Source of the DNA: Psychrobacillus vulpis
GTDB taxonomy: Bacteria > Bacillota > Bacilli > Bacillales_A > Planococcaceae
NCBI RefSeq assembly: GCF_006861825.1
Contig: NZ_VDGI01000006.1
Coordinates: forward strand, 1 to 64,000
Direction of reading: 5' to 3'
DNA length: 64,000 nt
Under the pieces are notes generated by a model that worked only from the letters and a program-made list of their open reading frames with translations, was not told the origin of the DNA and searched no databases. The translations under genes and the position numbers were made by a program. Below, piece by piece: positions 17,041-25,724 of this stretch. The stretch's first letter is position 1. Each line of letters starts with the position of its first letter.

Positions 17041-18086
17041 TAGAAGATGGTGGGGTGGTTGGTTACACAAAAAACAAATTCCTAAACCTACACTAAGATA
17101 TATTAGTATAACAACCATTTCAGGTGTGCGAGGAGCAGTTACACTAGCTGGTGCCTTTACCATTCCATATTTTTTTAGCAAATGGTGGACCATTTCCTGA
17201 ACGTTCATTAATTATTTTCATTGCGGCAGGAGTGATATTAGTTACATTGATATTAGCAAGTATCTTCTTGCCTTTACTTGCAAAATCGGAAAAAGGAAAC
17301 ACGGAAGAACTGAAAGAGGAAATGGAAAGGTCTGCAATGATCCGTTCGGTTGATGCTGCTATTAGTACTATTCGTGAATTAATGAATGACGAAAACCATG
17401 CAGTTGCAGTATCAGTCATCACATCTTATAGTCAAATTTGAAACCGGCTGAAACATGCAAATGATGATGATACCGAACTTCTAAAACGAGCAGAAACCGA
17501 AATTCGTATGAAGGCTCTTGAAGAAGAAGCCAATTATTTAGAAAAAGTGAAAGAAGAAGGACAAATAAATCGAGAAATTATTTATTTGATGGATGAACAC
17601 ATTCATCGGATGAGAATAGCTGTTACAAACCGAATGCAATATAGAGGATTATTCATTTTGACGTTAGTAAAAAGAAGTGTATATAGTTTGAAAAAACTTG
17701 TTACATCTAAAAGCAAGCATAATCTAAAAAAACGAATGACAAAAAACAAAAACATAATTCAACTAAAAGTAGACATGTCTAAAGCTGCAATCGAGTATTT
17801 GAAAGCGCATATGACTCCTGAAAAAGAAGAAACTTACTTGCTAATTATTGGAGAATACAATGAAATGATCTTGAAATTTAAGCTTGCTAAAACAGGGGTA
17901 GATTCTGTTCATTACATGCAAGTAAAAAGGGAAATACAAGACAAAGCTTTCCAAGCAGAGCGGGATGAGATTCAGAACTTATTTGAAAATGGAGAAATAA
18001 CCCTTGAAGTCACAAGGAAGATGCGCAAACAGATTAATATTAGAGAAGCGTATTGGATGGAAGAAAATAGTGTTCACTCACATTAA
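17041..18086 (+). pseudogene. Decayed Na+/H+ antiporter (CPA1/NhaK-like), C-terminal remnant
   Basis: The reading frame from about 17050 gives WGGWLHKKQIPKP, then TISGVRGAVTLAGAFTIP, a hallmark of CPA1 sodium/proton antiporters (B. subtilis NhaK/YvgP). It shifts at a run of seven T (17170-17176); removing one T restores YFLANGGPFPERS. An in-frame TGA at 17439-17441 interrupts SYSQI-stop-NRLKH, probably a former TGG. The rest continues as the long cytoplasmic C-terminus to 18086. The first two thirds are missing. Three separate defects make this a pseudogene, although a frame starting near 17508 remains open. Confidence 0.85.
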
Positions 18087-18104
18087 ATGAATAATATATT
18101 TAAA

Positions 18105-18139
18105 GTCGTCTCTTCAAACAAAATGAAGGGGCGATTTTT
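18105..18139 (+). terminator. Terminator after the antiporter remnant
   Basis: GTCGTCTCTTCA pairs with TGAAGGGGCGAT through several G-U pairs and is followed by TTTTTA. It is the surviving terminator of the decayed gene. Confidence 0.65.
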
Positions 18140-18251
18140 ATATTGGAATAATTTTTTAACATTATTATAATTATCAAAATTAATCATTTTTTAAAAAATA
18201 GGTATTGTCGGTGATAGAATAAGTCTGCTTAAAACATAGGAGGAATAATAA

Positions 18252-18890
18252 ATGAAAAAGTCTTTATACATACTAGGAATCACAACTACTATGTTACTGG
18301 CAGGTTGTGGTGATACTGCAGAAGAGAATAATCGGGAAGTTACTACTCAACAAGATACTGCTAAAGAAGATAACAATAGTAGTAACGCAGAAAAAGCGGA
18401 ACAGAAGCAGAAAGTAGAAGAAAAAGCAGTAGGTACTCGTTCAAATCCTTTACCATTCGGAGATACAATTACAGTAACTGATTATATTTATGATGACAAT
18501 TCTAATTCATACAAATCATTACTCGAAATTACAGCTCTTGAAATGATTCGCGGGGAAGAAGCGTGGACAATCATTCATAAAGAAAATGAGTTTAATGAAG
18601 CTGCACCAGAAGGATATGAATATGCGTTAGTTAAAGTAAAAGGTTTACTAAAGGAATCTGAAACTGAAGACGATAGCTTGTATTTTTCAAGTATGAATTT
18701 TGATTTTGTTTCGAACGAAGGGGAAGTATACGACATGGTTTCTGTTGTAATTCCGAATGAATTAGATAAGGAATTGTACAGCGGTGGTTCTGGAGAGGGC
18801 TATATTACTGGTCTAGTAAGAGTTGGAGATGATTTTAAAATTTCTTATGAATCTAGTGAAGGATCTCCAGTGTTCTTTTTTGTTCAGTAA
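18252..18890 (+). CDS. Lipoprotein with DUF4352-like domain
   Basis: This 212-residue predicted lipoprotein has a signal peptide ending in lipobox LAGC (Cys19). An Asn/Glu/Lys-rich linker (to about residue 60) then leads into an immunoglobulin-like extracytoplasmic domain that starts GTRSNPLPFGDTITV. That opening and the closing RVGDDFKISYESS resemble DUF4352-type domains, whose role is unknown. AGGAGGAATAATAA precedes the ATG. A second lipoprotein gene starts 30 bases downstream, so the two probably form an operon. Confidence 0.75.
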   Translation: MKKSLYILGITTTMLLAGCGDTAEENNREVTTQQDTAKEDNNSSNAEKAEQKQKVEEKAVGTRSNPLPFGDTITVTDYIYDDNSNSYKSLLEITALEMIRGEEAWTIIHKENEFNEAAPEGYEYALVKVKGLLKESETEDDSLYFSSMNFDFVSNEGEVYDMVSVVIPNELDKELYSGGSGEGYITGLVRVGDDFKISYESSEGSPVFFFVQ

Positions 18891-18920
18891 GTAATACAAC
18901 TAATGAGTGGAGGAATTATT

Positions 18921-19532
18921 ATGAAAAAGTTTTTAGTTTTGATAACAGCAATAATGTTATTTTTAGCTGCTTGTTCATCTGAAAAAGAGGAGAACAAAGT
19001 TGAAGGAAAGAAAGATACAGAAAAAGTTGAAGATAAGGCTGTAGAAGTTGATAAAGGTCTTTTTAATGTAGAGATTACATTACCGGCTTCTTTCTTTGAA
19101 GGACAAAATATAGAAGAAGTAATAGCTGATGCAAAAAAAGATGGTGTCTCTGAAGTAACAAAAAATGAAGATGGATCCCTTACTTATAAAATGTCTAAAT
19201 CAAAACATAAAGAAATGATGGAAGAATTAGAAACAGGTTTAAAAGAATCTATGGACGAAATGAAAAATAGTGAAGATTTCGTTTCTGTTAAAGATGTACA
19301 ATCTAATAAATCGTACTCGGAATTTACAATGGTCGTGGATAAAGAAGCTTATGAAAATAGTTTTGACGGATTTGCTAGTATTGGACTAGGAATGACAGGT
19401 ATGTATTACCAATTGTTTAATGGAATAACTGCTGATAAAACCAAAGTTACAATTGATGTGAAGGATGAATCTACAGGAGAAGTATTCGATACTATTGTGT
19501 ACCCAGATGATTTAGAAGACACTGAAGAATAG
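18921..19532 (+). CDS. Lipoprotein, unknown function
   Basis: This 203-residue predicted lipoprotein has lipobox LAAC (Cys18) and a charged linker (EKEENKVEGKKDTEK). A mixed alpha/beta domain follows with NVEITLPASFFEG, a helical EEMMEELETGLKES region and an acidic end (DDLEDTEE). The ATG at 18921 has an ideal GGAGGAATTATT leader; the in-frame codon at 18903 lacks one. It follows the DUF4352-like lipoprotein closely and a strong terminator ends the pair. No motif identifies a substrate. Confidence 0.7.
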   Translation: MKKFLVLITAIMLFLAACSSEKEENKVEGKKDTEKVEDKAVEVDKGLFNVEITLPASFFEGQNIEEVIADAKKDGVSEVTKNEDGSLTYKMSKSKHKEMMEELETGLKESMDEMKNSEDFVSVKDVQSNKSYSEFTMVVDKEAYENSFDGFASIGLGMTGMYYQLFNGITADKTKVTIDVKDESTGEVFDTIVYPDDLEDTEE

Positions 19533-19565
19533 TAACTTAAAGTGTTTAATAAGTAGCATGTAACT

Positions 19566-19612
19566 AAAGCCTATAGCATAGATAATTTATATCTATGCTA
19601 TAGGCTTTTTAA
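19566..19612 (+). terminator. Strong terminator after the lipoprotein pair
   Basis: An 18-bp near-perfect stem (AAGCCTATAGCATAGAT and its complement) is followed by TTTTT. Confidence 0.85.
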
Positions 19613-19720
19613 ATTGAAATAAGAGTAGACTTATTTTTAATACAAATAATCCACTAAGTAAGACAAACACACATAGTCCAACCCGTACATAAAGTATATA
19701 AAGTGGAAGGGGGTTGTTCG

Positions 19721-20824
19721 ATGGAGAAAAAGCAAGGGTCTGTCTTGAATAGTAAGGCATCACGATCTAAATGGCATCCTTTTGAAGTATTAGGGATAGG
19801 TTTAGTAATTGCTTCATTGATAATTCTTTTATTCAATCCTAATTCATTATCTAAATTTTTTCATACGGTTATTTCAGAAGTAAAACCGATTGTAGTGGAT
19901 GTTTTTTTAACAAGTGAAATAGGAATTGCAATTATTATTAGTGTTATTTTCGGTCGCTTGATTGAGCGTTTAGGATTTACGGATGGTTTAATTCGTCTAT
20001 TTATTCCAATGATGAAGTGGCTTAAGATTAATCCATCGGTTATCATTCCAAGTGTTTATAATATTCTCGGAGATATTAATGCGGCTGGAAAGATATCTGG
20101 ACCAGTGTTAGTCAAAGCAAAAGCAACAAAAGCTGAACAAAAAATAGCGGTAGCAACAATGATTCAGTCTCCACAATCGTTTGCAACACTAGTGTTAGGT
20201 CTCATTGCACTCTCTGTATTCCATATTAATGCTTTTCCTCTCATTATTTTTTCTATTTTTCTACCGATCATCATTGTCCCATGGGTCTTATCGAGAACCA
20301 TTTATCGGGATACTAAAAAGGTTGATTTAGAAGAATTACCAAGGTTTACCCCGAAAACAAAATTTCTCGAAACTATCTTTTCATCTGCTAAAGAAGGTGC
20401 CGAACTCCTCTTTTTAATTATTATTCCCGCAGTTGCTGCTGTTTTTTTCTTTATCGGAGCATTAAAATTTTTTGGAGTATGGAATGTAATAGAATCAAGT
20501 CTATCCACCGTTTTAACATTTTTAAGTATTGAACCCGCAACTGGAATTGTTTCCATTCTTGCTGCTCCTACGCTTGCAGTTGCACAACTTGCTGAACTCG
20601 CTGGAAGTGTAGATCCAAGGCTAATAGTTGGATCTTTTGTGTTGGCAAATTCAGGTTTACCTTTATCTGTTATTCTAGGCCAAATACCTGCCACTTGGGC
20701 AGAATCCTCAGGATTGAATGAGCGCGAGGCACTAGTAGCTGCAATAATCGGAATGGTTATTCGAGTTGCAACTGCTTGCATACTTGCGTATTTCTTAACT
20801 CCATTTTTGGTGGCTAAAGGATGA
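19721..20824 (+). CDS. Nucleoside-recognition (Gate) domain membrane protein
   Basis: This membrane protein of about 367 residues has roughly nine helices and two Gate-type segments (GRLIERLGFTDGLIRLFIP near residue 85 and the matching AAVFFFIGALKFFGVWNVI region). It resembles the nucleoside-recognition family that includes the SpmA/SpmB and YjiG/YjiH types. The ATG at 19721 has GAAGGGGG upstream. Its stop overlaps the start of the amidohydrolase gene (ATGA), so the two are translationally coupled. I infer uptake or release of the compound the amidohydrolase handles; the solute itself is unknown. Confidence 0.7.
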   Translation: MEKKQGSVLNSKASRSKWHPFEVLGIGLVIASLIILLFNPNSLSKFFHTVISEVKPIVVDVFLTSEIGIAIIISVIFGRLIERLGFTDGLIRLFIPMMKWLKINPSVIIPSVYNILGDINAAGKISGPVLVKAKATKAEQKIAVATMIQSPQSFATLVLGLIALSVFHINAFPLIIFSIFLPIIIVPWVLSRTIYRDTKKVDLEELPRFTPKTKFLETIFSSAKEGAELLFLIIIPAVAAVFFFIGALKFFGVWNVIESSLSTVLTFLSIEPATGIVSILAAPTLAVAQLAELAGSVDPRLIVGSFVLANSGLPLSVILGQIPATWAESSGLNEREALVAAIIGMVIRVATACILAYFLTPFLVAKG

Positions 20825-22041
20825 CTGGTTATTTAGTTCGTGGAAAAAAGATAGTAACCGTAAGTCAAGTAGGAACGATAACTGATGGCGCTATGATAAT
20901 TGAGAACGGAAAGATTACAGCTGTTGATAAATGGGAAAATCTTCGTGAACAATATTCTTACATTCCTGTGATAGATTATTCGCAATATGTTATTACACCT
21001 TCTTTGGTTGATTGTCATACGCACTTACTCGAATTTGCACCAACTTCGCTCTATCCTGTTACTTCCGAAACTCATTTCCTTGCTGGAAAGTCTATTATTT
21101 TTCTCGCTTTATCTTCTGGGATTACAGCACTTGGTGAACAGATTTGTGGACACCCGCTTTGTAATTTCTCTATAGAAGACTATCGAAAAGCTGTCCAAGA
21201 TTTACCGATAGATATTTCATTTGCTCCAACAAGTATTTCGATTGGTTTTGATATTTTAGCTCATTTTACCTCTATAACAAAGTCACAAAGTGTAACAAAA
21301 AGAGAACTTATTGAAGCGAATTTAGTTGGTAAAATTGCACGGGAAAGTGATTATCCAGGTGAAAATATTTTCATAAATGCAACTCCGGCAAACTTTACAC
21401 AAGAAGTAGTGCCGAGAGCTGGAGAAATTATTTATTCACTCAAAGAACTGAAACAAATTACAGAAGTCTATCATCAATTAGGAGCTCAAATAGGAGCACA
21501 TGTAGCAGGCGAAGAAGGAATAGAAATGGCGTTGGAAGCGGGTATTGACGTGTTTCATCATGCACATGGAATCTCTAATGAGCAAATAGAAAAAGTGTCA
21601 TCAAAAGGTGTGAAAATTGTAGCGACTCCAATGGGTGGCACACATTTGCGACCTAATTCACCTGAAGAAATACTCCAATTTGTTGAAAAGAATATTCTAG
21701 TATCTATCGCTACAGACGCTTACTTACCTCCTTATTTAGGTGCTTCGTGGCTTCCGTTCAATAATCAATCGTTAAAAGGACCTGATGTATTAATGTTAAT
21801 TGCCCATCCAGCGATGCAACTTTTAAAAAAGCACAATTACGACGAAAATAAAATTTTAGCTTTACTTACAGCCAATCCTGCAAATGTTTTAGGTAAAGAA
21901 CATCGATTTGGCCGATTAGAGCAAGGTTTGGACGCAAACTTTTTAGTAGCAGAAGGTATTCCAGGATTAGAAATAACGGAAGTAGAAAAAATAAAAAAAG
22001 TATTTTATTTAGGAAAAAAAGTGATTGATCGAAAAGGCTAA
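20821..22041 (+). CDS. Metal-dependent amidohydrolase
   Basis: This 406-residue amidohydrolase-superfamily enzyme has the metal motif DCHTH near residue 65. Further ligands are probably in GAHVAGE (His near 226), HHAHG (His near 246) and ATDAYLP (Asp near 300). The N- and C-terminal strands form the small beta-sandwich domain typical of imidazolonepropionase and aryldialkylphosphatase relatives. It is coupled to the Gate-domain gene by a four-base overlap and ends at a terminator. The substrate is probably a cyclic amide, dipeptide or nucleoside-like compound, which is inference. Confidence 0.82.
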   Translation: MTGYLVRGKKIVTVSQVGTITDGAMIIENGKITAVDKWENLREQYSYIPVIDYSQYVITPSLVDCHTHLLEFAPTSLYPVTSETHFLAGKSIIFLALSSGITALGEQICGHPLCNFSIEDYRKAVQDLPIDISFAPTSISIGFDILAHFTSITKSQSVTKRELIEANLVGKIARESDYPGENIFINATPANFTQEVVPRAGEIIYSLKELKQITEVYHQLGAQIGAHVAGEEGIEMALEAGIDVFHHAHGISNEQIEKVSSKGVKIVATPMGGTHLRPNSPEEILQFVEKNILVSIATDAYLPPYLGASWLPFNNQSLKGPDVLMLIAHPAMQLLKKHNYDENKILALLTANPANVLGKEHRFGRLEQGLDANFLVAEGIPGLEITEVEKIKKVFYLGKKVIDRKG

Positions 22042-22052
22042 ACGCGAAAAAG

Positions 22053-22081
22053 TCAGCCATGTATGCTTGGTTGATTTTTTT
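22053..22081 (+). terminator. Terminator after the amidohydrolase
   Basis: TCAGCCA pairs with TGGTTGA (one G-U) around an 8-nt loop, followed by seven T. Confidence 0.75.
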
Positions 22082-22194
22082 ATTTTGTTAAAACAATTAA
22101 AATCTATCCAAAACATTACAATGAGATTTCGGATTATCCAATACAGTTGGGGAAATGATAATAGTGTGCAAAAAAAAAGGAGGTAATATGATTG

Positions 22195-22989
22195 ATGACC
22201 ATTGACAAAGAAATTCAAGCACTGAAAGAATTTAGCTGTAGCGATCGATGTGTGTTAAGTATTTATTTAGATACGAATCCAGCTGATCCAAGTCAACTAA
22301 AAGGAGCTTGGAAAATTCATTTGAAAAGTGGTCTAAAGCGATTAGGTGAGTATTTGGAAGCTTCGCATGATGAAAATGAAATAAAAGCATTTAATGAAGT
22401 AAAGAACAAAGTAATGCATGAAATTGAAGAGAATGGACACGTTTTGCGCAAAGGGATTGTTATTTTTGCTACTGCAAATGATGATCTATGGTCTGTTCAT
22501 TATGTACAAGTCCCAGTTAAAACAAATTTTTATTGGGAAAATCACCCTGTAACTGAACAATTCGAGTATATGTATAAAGCATATCCAGAAGCGGGGATTA
22601 TCATGCCAAGCTTCGGAGAAGTCCGTATATTGGACACTGCGATGGGTTTTGTCAGAGATGATCTAACTTTTAAATACGATCCGGTTTCAGAAGTATGGGG
22701 TGAAAAGAAAAAAGTAGATGCCAAAGGTAGACGTGCAGTTGCAGATAGTAAAAGCTCTGTTTTAGAGTCAGGCTATAAAGTAAATGTGAGTAGCTTCTTT
22801 AGAGGGATGAATACAACCATTGAGCAATTAAGGAAAAAAAGAGGTTGGCGAGAATTCCACGTAGCAGGGGAAGCAGAAATGGCGAACGCATTTACCGATA
22901 GTTTGAGGGATCTACCCGCAAGCTGTATTTACAAAAATCTAAATAACAGCAAATCAAGTGAAGTAGTGAATCAAGTATTAGAGAAATAA
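22195..22989 (+). CDS. VLRF1-family, aeRF1-type release factor-like protein
   Basis: This 264-residue soluble protein appears to belong to the bacterial VLRF1 group, relatives of archaeal/eukaryotic release factor 1 implicated in peptidyl-tRNA hydrolysis on stalled ribosomes. The opening VLSIYLDTNPADPSQLKG and KSGLKRLGEYLE are typical. In the second half, GRRAVADSKSS precedes a domain ending in FHVAGEAEMANAF, like an eRF1 middle or C domain. No GGQ motif is visible. AAGGAGGT precedes ATG/TTG options; ATG 22195 is chosen and TTG 22192 is possible. Family-level call from memory. Confidence 0.6.
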   Translation: MTIDKEIQALKEFSCSDRCVLSIYLDTNPADPSQLKGAWKIHLKSGLKRLGEYLEASHDENEIKAFNEVKNKVMHEIEENGHVLRKGIVIFATANDDLWSVHYVQVPVKTNFYWENHPVTEQFEYMYKAYPEAGIIMPSFGEVRILDTAMGFVRDDLTFKYDPVSEVWGEKKKVDAKGRRAVADSKSSVLESGYKVNVSSFFRGMNTTIEQLRKKRGWREFHVAGEAEMANAFTDSLRDLPASCIYKNLNNSKSSEVVNQVLEK

Positions 22990-23118
22990 AAGATAAGCGA
23001 TTGTTGCCAAGTTTGAATCACGTACTTGGCAACAATTTTGTTAATTTGTTCATTAAACAGTCTAAAATTTAAAAATATTGGTTACACTTATTTACAAAAT
23101 TCACCTTCTTTTCTTTTT

Positions 23119-23147
23119 GCATAAATGATTAGAATCTGCACATTCTA
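23119..23147 (+). promoter_or_regulatory. Candidate sigma-G promoter of the SASP gene
   Basis: GCATA (23119-23123), 17 bases and CATTCTA (23141-23147) match forespore promoter consensus, 24 bases before the start codon of a gene type known to be sigma G-dependent. Confidence 0.55.
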
Positions 23148-23170
23148 ATTTCACAAGGAGGTGAACAGAC

Positions 23171-23377
23171 ATGGCTAACAATAATTCAAATCAACTTCTC
23201 GTACCAGGAGTGAAACAAGCTCTTGACCAAATGAAATATGAAATTGCAACAGAATTCGGTGTTCAACTTGGACCTGATGCTACAGCGCGTGCTAACGGTT
23301 CCGTTGGCGGAGAAATTACGAAGCGTTTAGTAGCTCAAGCCCAATCACAAATGAGCGGATTCCAAAACAACCAATAA
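23171..23377 (+). CDS. Alpha/beta-type small acid-soluble spore protein
   Basis: This 68-residue SASP binds and protects DNA in the dormant spore. The GPR protease recognition site (EIATEFGV, residues 26-33) and the second conserved block ([16 protein letters not shown]) are intact, and the length is normal. AAGGAGGTGA lies before the ATG, with a plausible sigma G promoter upstream and a GC-rich terminator downstream. Which paralogue it corresponds to (SspA to SspD type) cannot be decided from one copy. Confidence 0.95.
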   Translation: MANNNSNQLLVPGVKQALDQMKYEIATEFGVQLGPDATARANGSVGGEITKRLVAQAQSQMSGFQNNQ

Positions 23378-23387
23378 TAACATATTA

Positions 23388-23417
23388 GGCCGGTGGCAAT
23401 TTTGCTGCCGGTTTTTT
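23388..23417 (+). terminator. Terminator of the SASP gene
   Basis: CCGGTGGCAA pairs with TTGCTGCCGG (two G-U pairs) and is followed by TTTTTT. Confidence 0.8.
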
Positions 23418-23498
23418 GATGTTAATATCTTGGCTTGTACTGAGCGGTCCCTGAAAAAGTCGAGTTGCAGAAGAGGTTGTCCAATATTCCAATAAATA

Positions 23499-23917
23499 AG
23501 AAAATCGTTGAAACGTCTCCCTTTCCACGGGCGTAGCCTCAGTCTCCTCGCTTCGAGGGCACTGAAAAAGTGTCATTCAAATAAATTATCCACTAAATAG
23601 TCCTAAGAGAATTTAGCGCTTTGGCATTCCGCGGGCGAGCGACGAGCCTCCTCGGGCCAACACGATGTTGGTCATGAAGGCGTTGCCTCAGGAAGAGGCG
23701 CCCTTAGCCTTCCTTCCACTCGCTACGTGCGAGGTCTCGTCTGTCTCGCTTTCCCGCAGGAGTCTCATGCGTCGCTCTAAATTCTTTTAAATGGAATAGA
23801 GAAAATAGTTCCTATAAAAATAATAATTTTGAGTTTTTCAGTGGCCACCTCCCTTCGCTCCGGGGTCCTCGACTAACGCTATTCCCGCAGGAACGTCGCC
23901 TTTTTCAACGATTTTCT
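23499..23917 (-). repeat. Type A palindromic repeat split by a type B element
   Basis: The left part (23499-23555) begins AGAAAATCGTTGAAA and the right part (23849-23917) ends CAACGATTTTCT. Together they rebuild the same 118-bp unit seen at 15164-15281. Between them lies the element at 23556-23848. A further relic of a type B terminus (GGTCCCTGAAAAAGTCGAG) lies near 23446-23464. The stretch 23378-24053 contains no gene. Confidence 0.8.
23556..23848. mobile_element. Non-autonomous type B element inserted in a type A repeat, about 293 bp
   Basis: The left terminus AGGGCACTGAAAAA and right terminus TTTTTCAGTGGCC match the family seen at 8675-9197. The 9-bp flanks CTCGCTTCG (23547-23555) and CTCCCTTCG (23849-23857) differ at one base, consistent with an aged target duplication. 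Inside is a nested palindrome between AAGAGAATTTAGCG and the CTCTAAATTCTTTT end. It carries a segment of about 70 bp (CTCGGGCCAACACGATGTTG onward) also present in the type C repeat at 55291-55460. No protein is encoded. Confidence 0.78.
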
Positions 23918-23985
23918 AGAAATGAAAAAGTAGCGCATACAGCGTGCTTATCCGGACTCAAAGTCATAATTCAAATTTATAAGAA

Positions 23986-24018
23986 AAAGACAAACTCGAT
24001 TTTATCGAGTTTGTCTTT
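23986..24018 (-). terminator. Terminator downstream of the DUF2653 gene
   Basis: A perfect 15-bp stem (AAAGACAAACTCGAT, 23986-24000, with 24004-24018) closes a TTT loop. The minus-strand continuation is T-rich. Its core is shared with the orphan hairpin at 15571-15611. Confidence 0.75.
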
Positions 24019-24053
24019 AGTCTGAGCCCAAGGATAATTCCTTGGCTTTTAAT

Positions 24054-24344
24054 CTAAGATACAACTGCAATGATACCTTCTTCATCATCAAGTAGAAGTT
24101 CTATCCCAGCAGAAATAGGGTCAATTTGCAAAAATTCATCTATGGTTATTCGTAATGCTTCAATTAAATTTAAAGTAGTAAGAATTTCTTTCTCGTCATT
24201 TACAAAAGCTTCTGCAGTAAATCCAGACTCATCGTCGTACATTAGCTCCACTTCCACGTTTTCTGGTTCCACTTGTTTTTTACGGGAAATGTAAATGCAA
24301 ACGGCATTAATAATATTTTGTTCTGGAATAATTAGCTTCTCCAT
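24054..24344 (-). CDS. DUF2653 (YxcD) family protein
   Basis: This 96-residue acidic soluble protein matches DUF2653, whose B. subtilis member is YxcD. The conserved pattern is clear: INAVCIYISRKKQVEPENVE, then ELMYDDESGFTAEAF, and a final IELLLDDEEGIIAV. The role is unknown. The gene start lies 13 bases inside the end of the upstream Tim44-like gene, so the two are co-translated. A terminator follows. Confidence 0.85.
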   Translation of the reverse strand: MEKLIIPEQNIINAVCIYISRKKQVEPENVEVELMYDDESGFTAEAFVNDEKEILTTLNLIEALRITIDEFLQIDPISAGIELLLDDEEGIIAVVS

Positions 24345-24781
24345 GGATTTGCTTCCTCTTTTTTCTTTTTAGCTTTAAAGATGTCAAAGATTTTCTTAAT
24401 AACAACTACGATTAAAATAATTGCTGCAGCGTTAATAGCAAATCCTAAAAGAGAACCTAACATCCCCATATTTGCAAACATACTACCAAATAATAATCCA
24501 GCAATTCCACCTACAAATAAGCCTTTCATAAGACCACCAGACATGAAACCGCCTTTTTTGTTTGTAGTTGTATTCGATTTATTAGTTGCAGTCGTAGAGT
24601 CCTCTTTTTTCTTTTGAACATTAGATTTGTTAATTGTACTATTATTATTATTGTTAAAGTTTTTCTTACCAGATTTATAAGATTTAGCCTCTGCAATTGT
24701 AGAATGATCGTTGAAAACAAAGCTTCCAACAGATGAAAATACGAGTGTTGCTGTAAGTAAAGCTACTACTAATTTTTTCAA
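24332..24781 (-). CDS. Secreted/membrane protein with Asn/Lys/Thr-rich linker (Tim44-like)
   Basis: This 149-residue protein has an N-terminal signal sequence (about residues 1-30, ending near IAEAKS). A low-complexity stretch follows (about 33-78: Asn runs, Ser, Thr, Lys), then a Gly-rich segment (KGGFMSGGLMKGLFVGGIAG). One or two helices (86-105, 112-130) precede a basic end. Such proteins are often labelled Tim44-like in Bacillus. The overlap with the DUF2653 gene, seen also in relatives, points to a shared but unknown envelope role. Confidence 0.7.
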   Translation of the reverse strand: MKKLVVALLTATLVFSSVGSFVFNDHSTIAEAKSYKSGKKNFNNNNNSTINKSNVQKKKEDSTTATNKSNTTTNKKGGFMSGGLMKGLFVGGIAGLLFGSMFANMGMLGSLLGFAINAAAIILIVVVIKKIFDIFKAKKKKEEANPWRS

Positions 24782-24975
24782 CGTATATACCCTCCAGTTA
24801 TTTTATATGAGATTTTCAGTAAGTAAATTTTCTCTTACATCTATACTATATACGATTCAAAGGTGAGATAGTTTCACTTTGCATTCGTTTTTTCTCATAT
24901 TCCATAACACATGTGTCTAAAATTAGTCTAACTCTGTTAAAAAATATCATTTAAGAATAAATATGACGAGAATGA

Positions 24976-25116
24976 TTATTGGCGAATGAATTGTTCAATA
25001 ACAAGTGAACGGCGGCAAATTTCAGTTTCTAACAAAGATATGAAATCTGGAGAAAGTTTTAGTTCTTTCGCTGCAACATAAGATTCAATCAACAATTCAT
25101 CTGACATTTTACTCAT
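24976..25116 (-). CDS. sda: Sporulation checkpoint inhibitor Sda
   Basis: This 46-residue helical-hairpin protein matches Sda, which binds the dimerisation domain of sporulation kinases (KinA/KinB) and blocks phosphorelay entry while replication is active or disturbed. The diagnostic [16 protein letters not shown] and ETEICRRSL are present, and the length equals B. subtilis Sda. The start at 25116 follows GGAGGTG at good spacing; longer in-frame starts lack one. In B. subtilis sda is regulated by DnaA, and here a dense DnaA-box cluster lies immediately upstream. Confidence 0.92.
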   Translation of the reverse strand: MSKMSDELLIESYVAAKELKLSPDFISLLETEICRRSLVIEQFIRQ

Positions 25117-25236
25117 AGATGATACACCTCCATTATTTAATATTAGTACCATAAGTTGTAACAAATGAGATTATATTAAAAGTTTTATTCGTTACTCTAA
25201 ATTTATCAAATAGTTTTGTTTAGAACAACCGTTCGT

Positions 25237-25598
25237 TTATCCACAGTTGATAGTGGATAACTTGTGGTTAACTTGTTTATATATACGAAAACTCTATATA
25301 ATACAATATGGATAATGTGAATAAAGTTATCCACAATAAGGAAGAAATGCGAATTTTGTCGAAACATTTTTTCGGAATACGGATTATTTAAGGCGAAATG
25401 ATTGCATAAATGTAAAATACAAGTGTTTTGCATGTTAAAAACAACTATTTATCAAAATTTTCAAACTATTTAATAGAGTTTATTAACAATTATTTATTAT
25501 TGTCCACAGCGATATGTGGATAATATGTTATTAACTTTATAAAAAATACATAAAAACCTTTACTAATAACTATATTCTTGTGTATAACTTTATCCACA
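25237..25598. promoter_or_regulatory. DnaA-box cluster upstream of sda
   Basis: There are four perfect TTATCCACA boxes: 25237-25245 (+), 25327-25335 (+), 25515-25523 (-) and 25590-25598 (+). At least five more have one mismatch: 25252-25260, 25263-25271, 25307-25315, 25500-25508 and 25579-25587. The region is very AT-rich and non-coding (25117-25724), with no dnaA or dnaN gene nearby. It therefore looks like a DnaA-titration or DnaA-controlled promoter cluster rather than oriC. Confidence 0.85.
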
Positions 25599-25669
25599 AA
25601 AACATAAATGCAAAATTAGTCGAAATTCCTATTAAACAAATGACTATTATAAAGTAGCTTTTTACACAT

Positions 25670-25695
25670 AAAAAATCGACCGCATCTGCGGACGA
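25670..25695 (-). terminator. Terminator of the SdpR/SdpI-like operon
   Basis: TCGTCCGCA and TGCGGTCGA arms (25676-25695, minus-strand reading) enclose a 2-nt loop and are followed by TTTTTT. Confidence 0.7.
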
Positions 25696-25724
25696 TGAGT
25701 TAAAAAAATATTAAGATTCAAGTT

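Noticed and set aside
25237-25598. DnaA-box cluster as the chromosomal origin
   Set aside because: The dnaA, dnaN, rpmH or recF genes that normally flank oriC in this group are absent, and sda, which is regulated by DnaA elsewhere, is directly adjacent.
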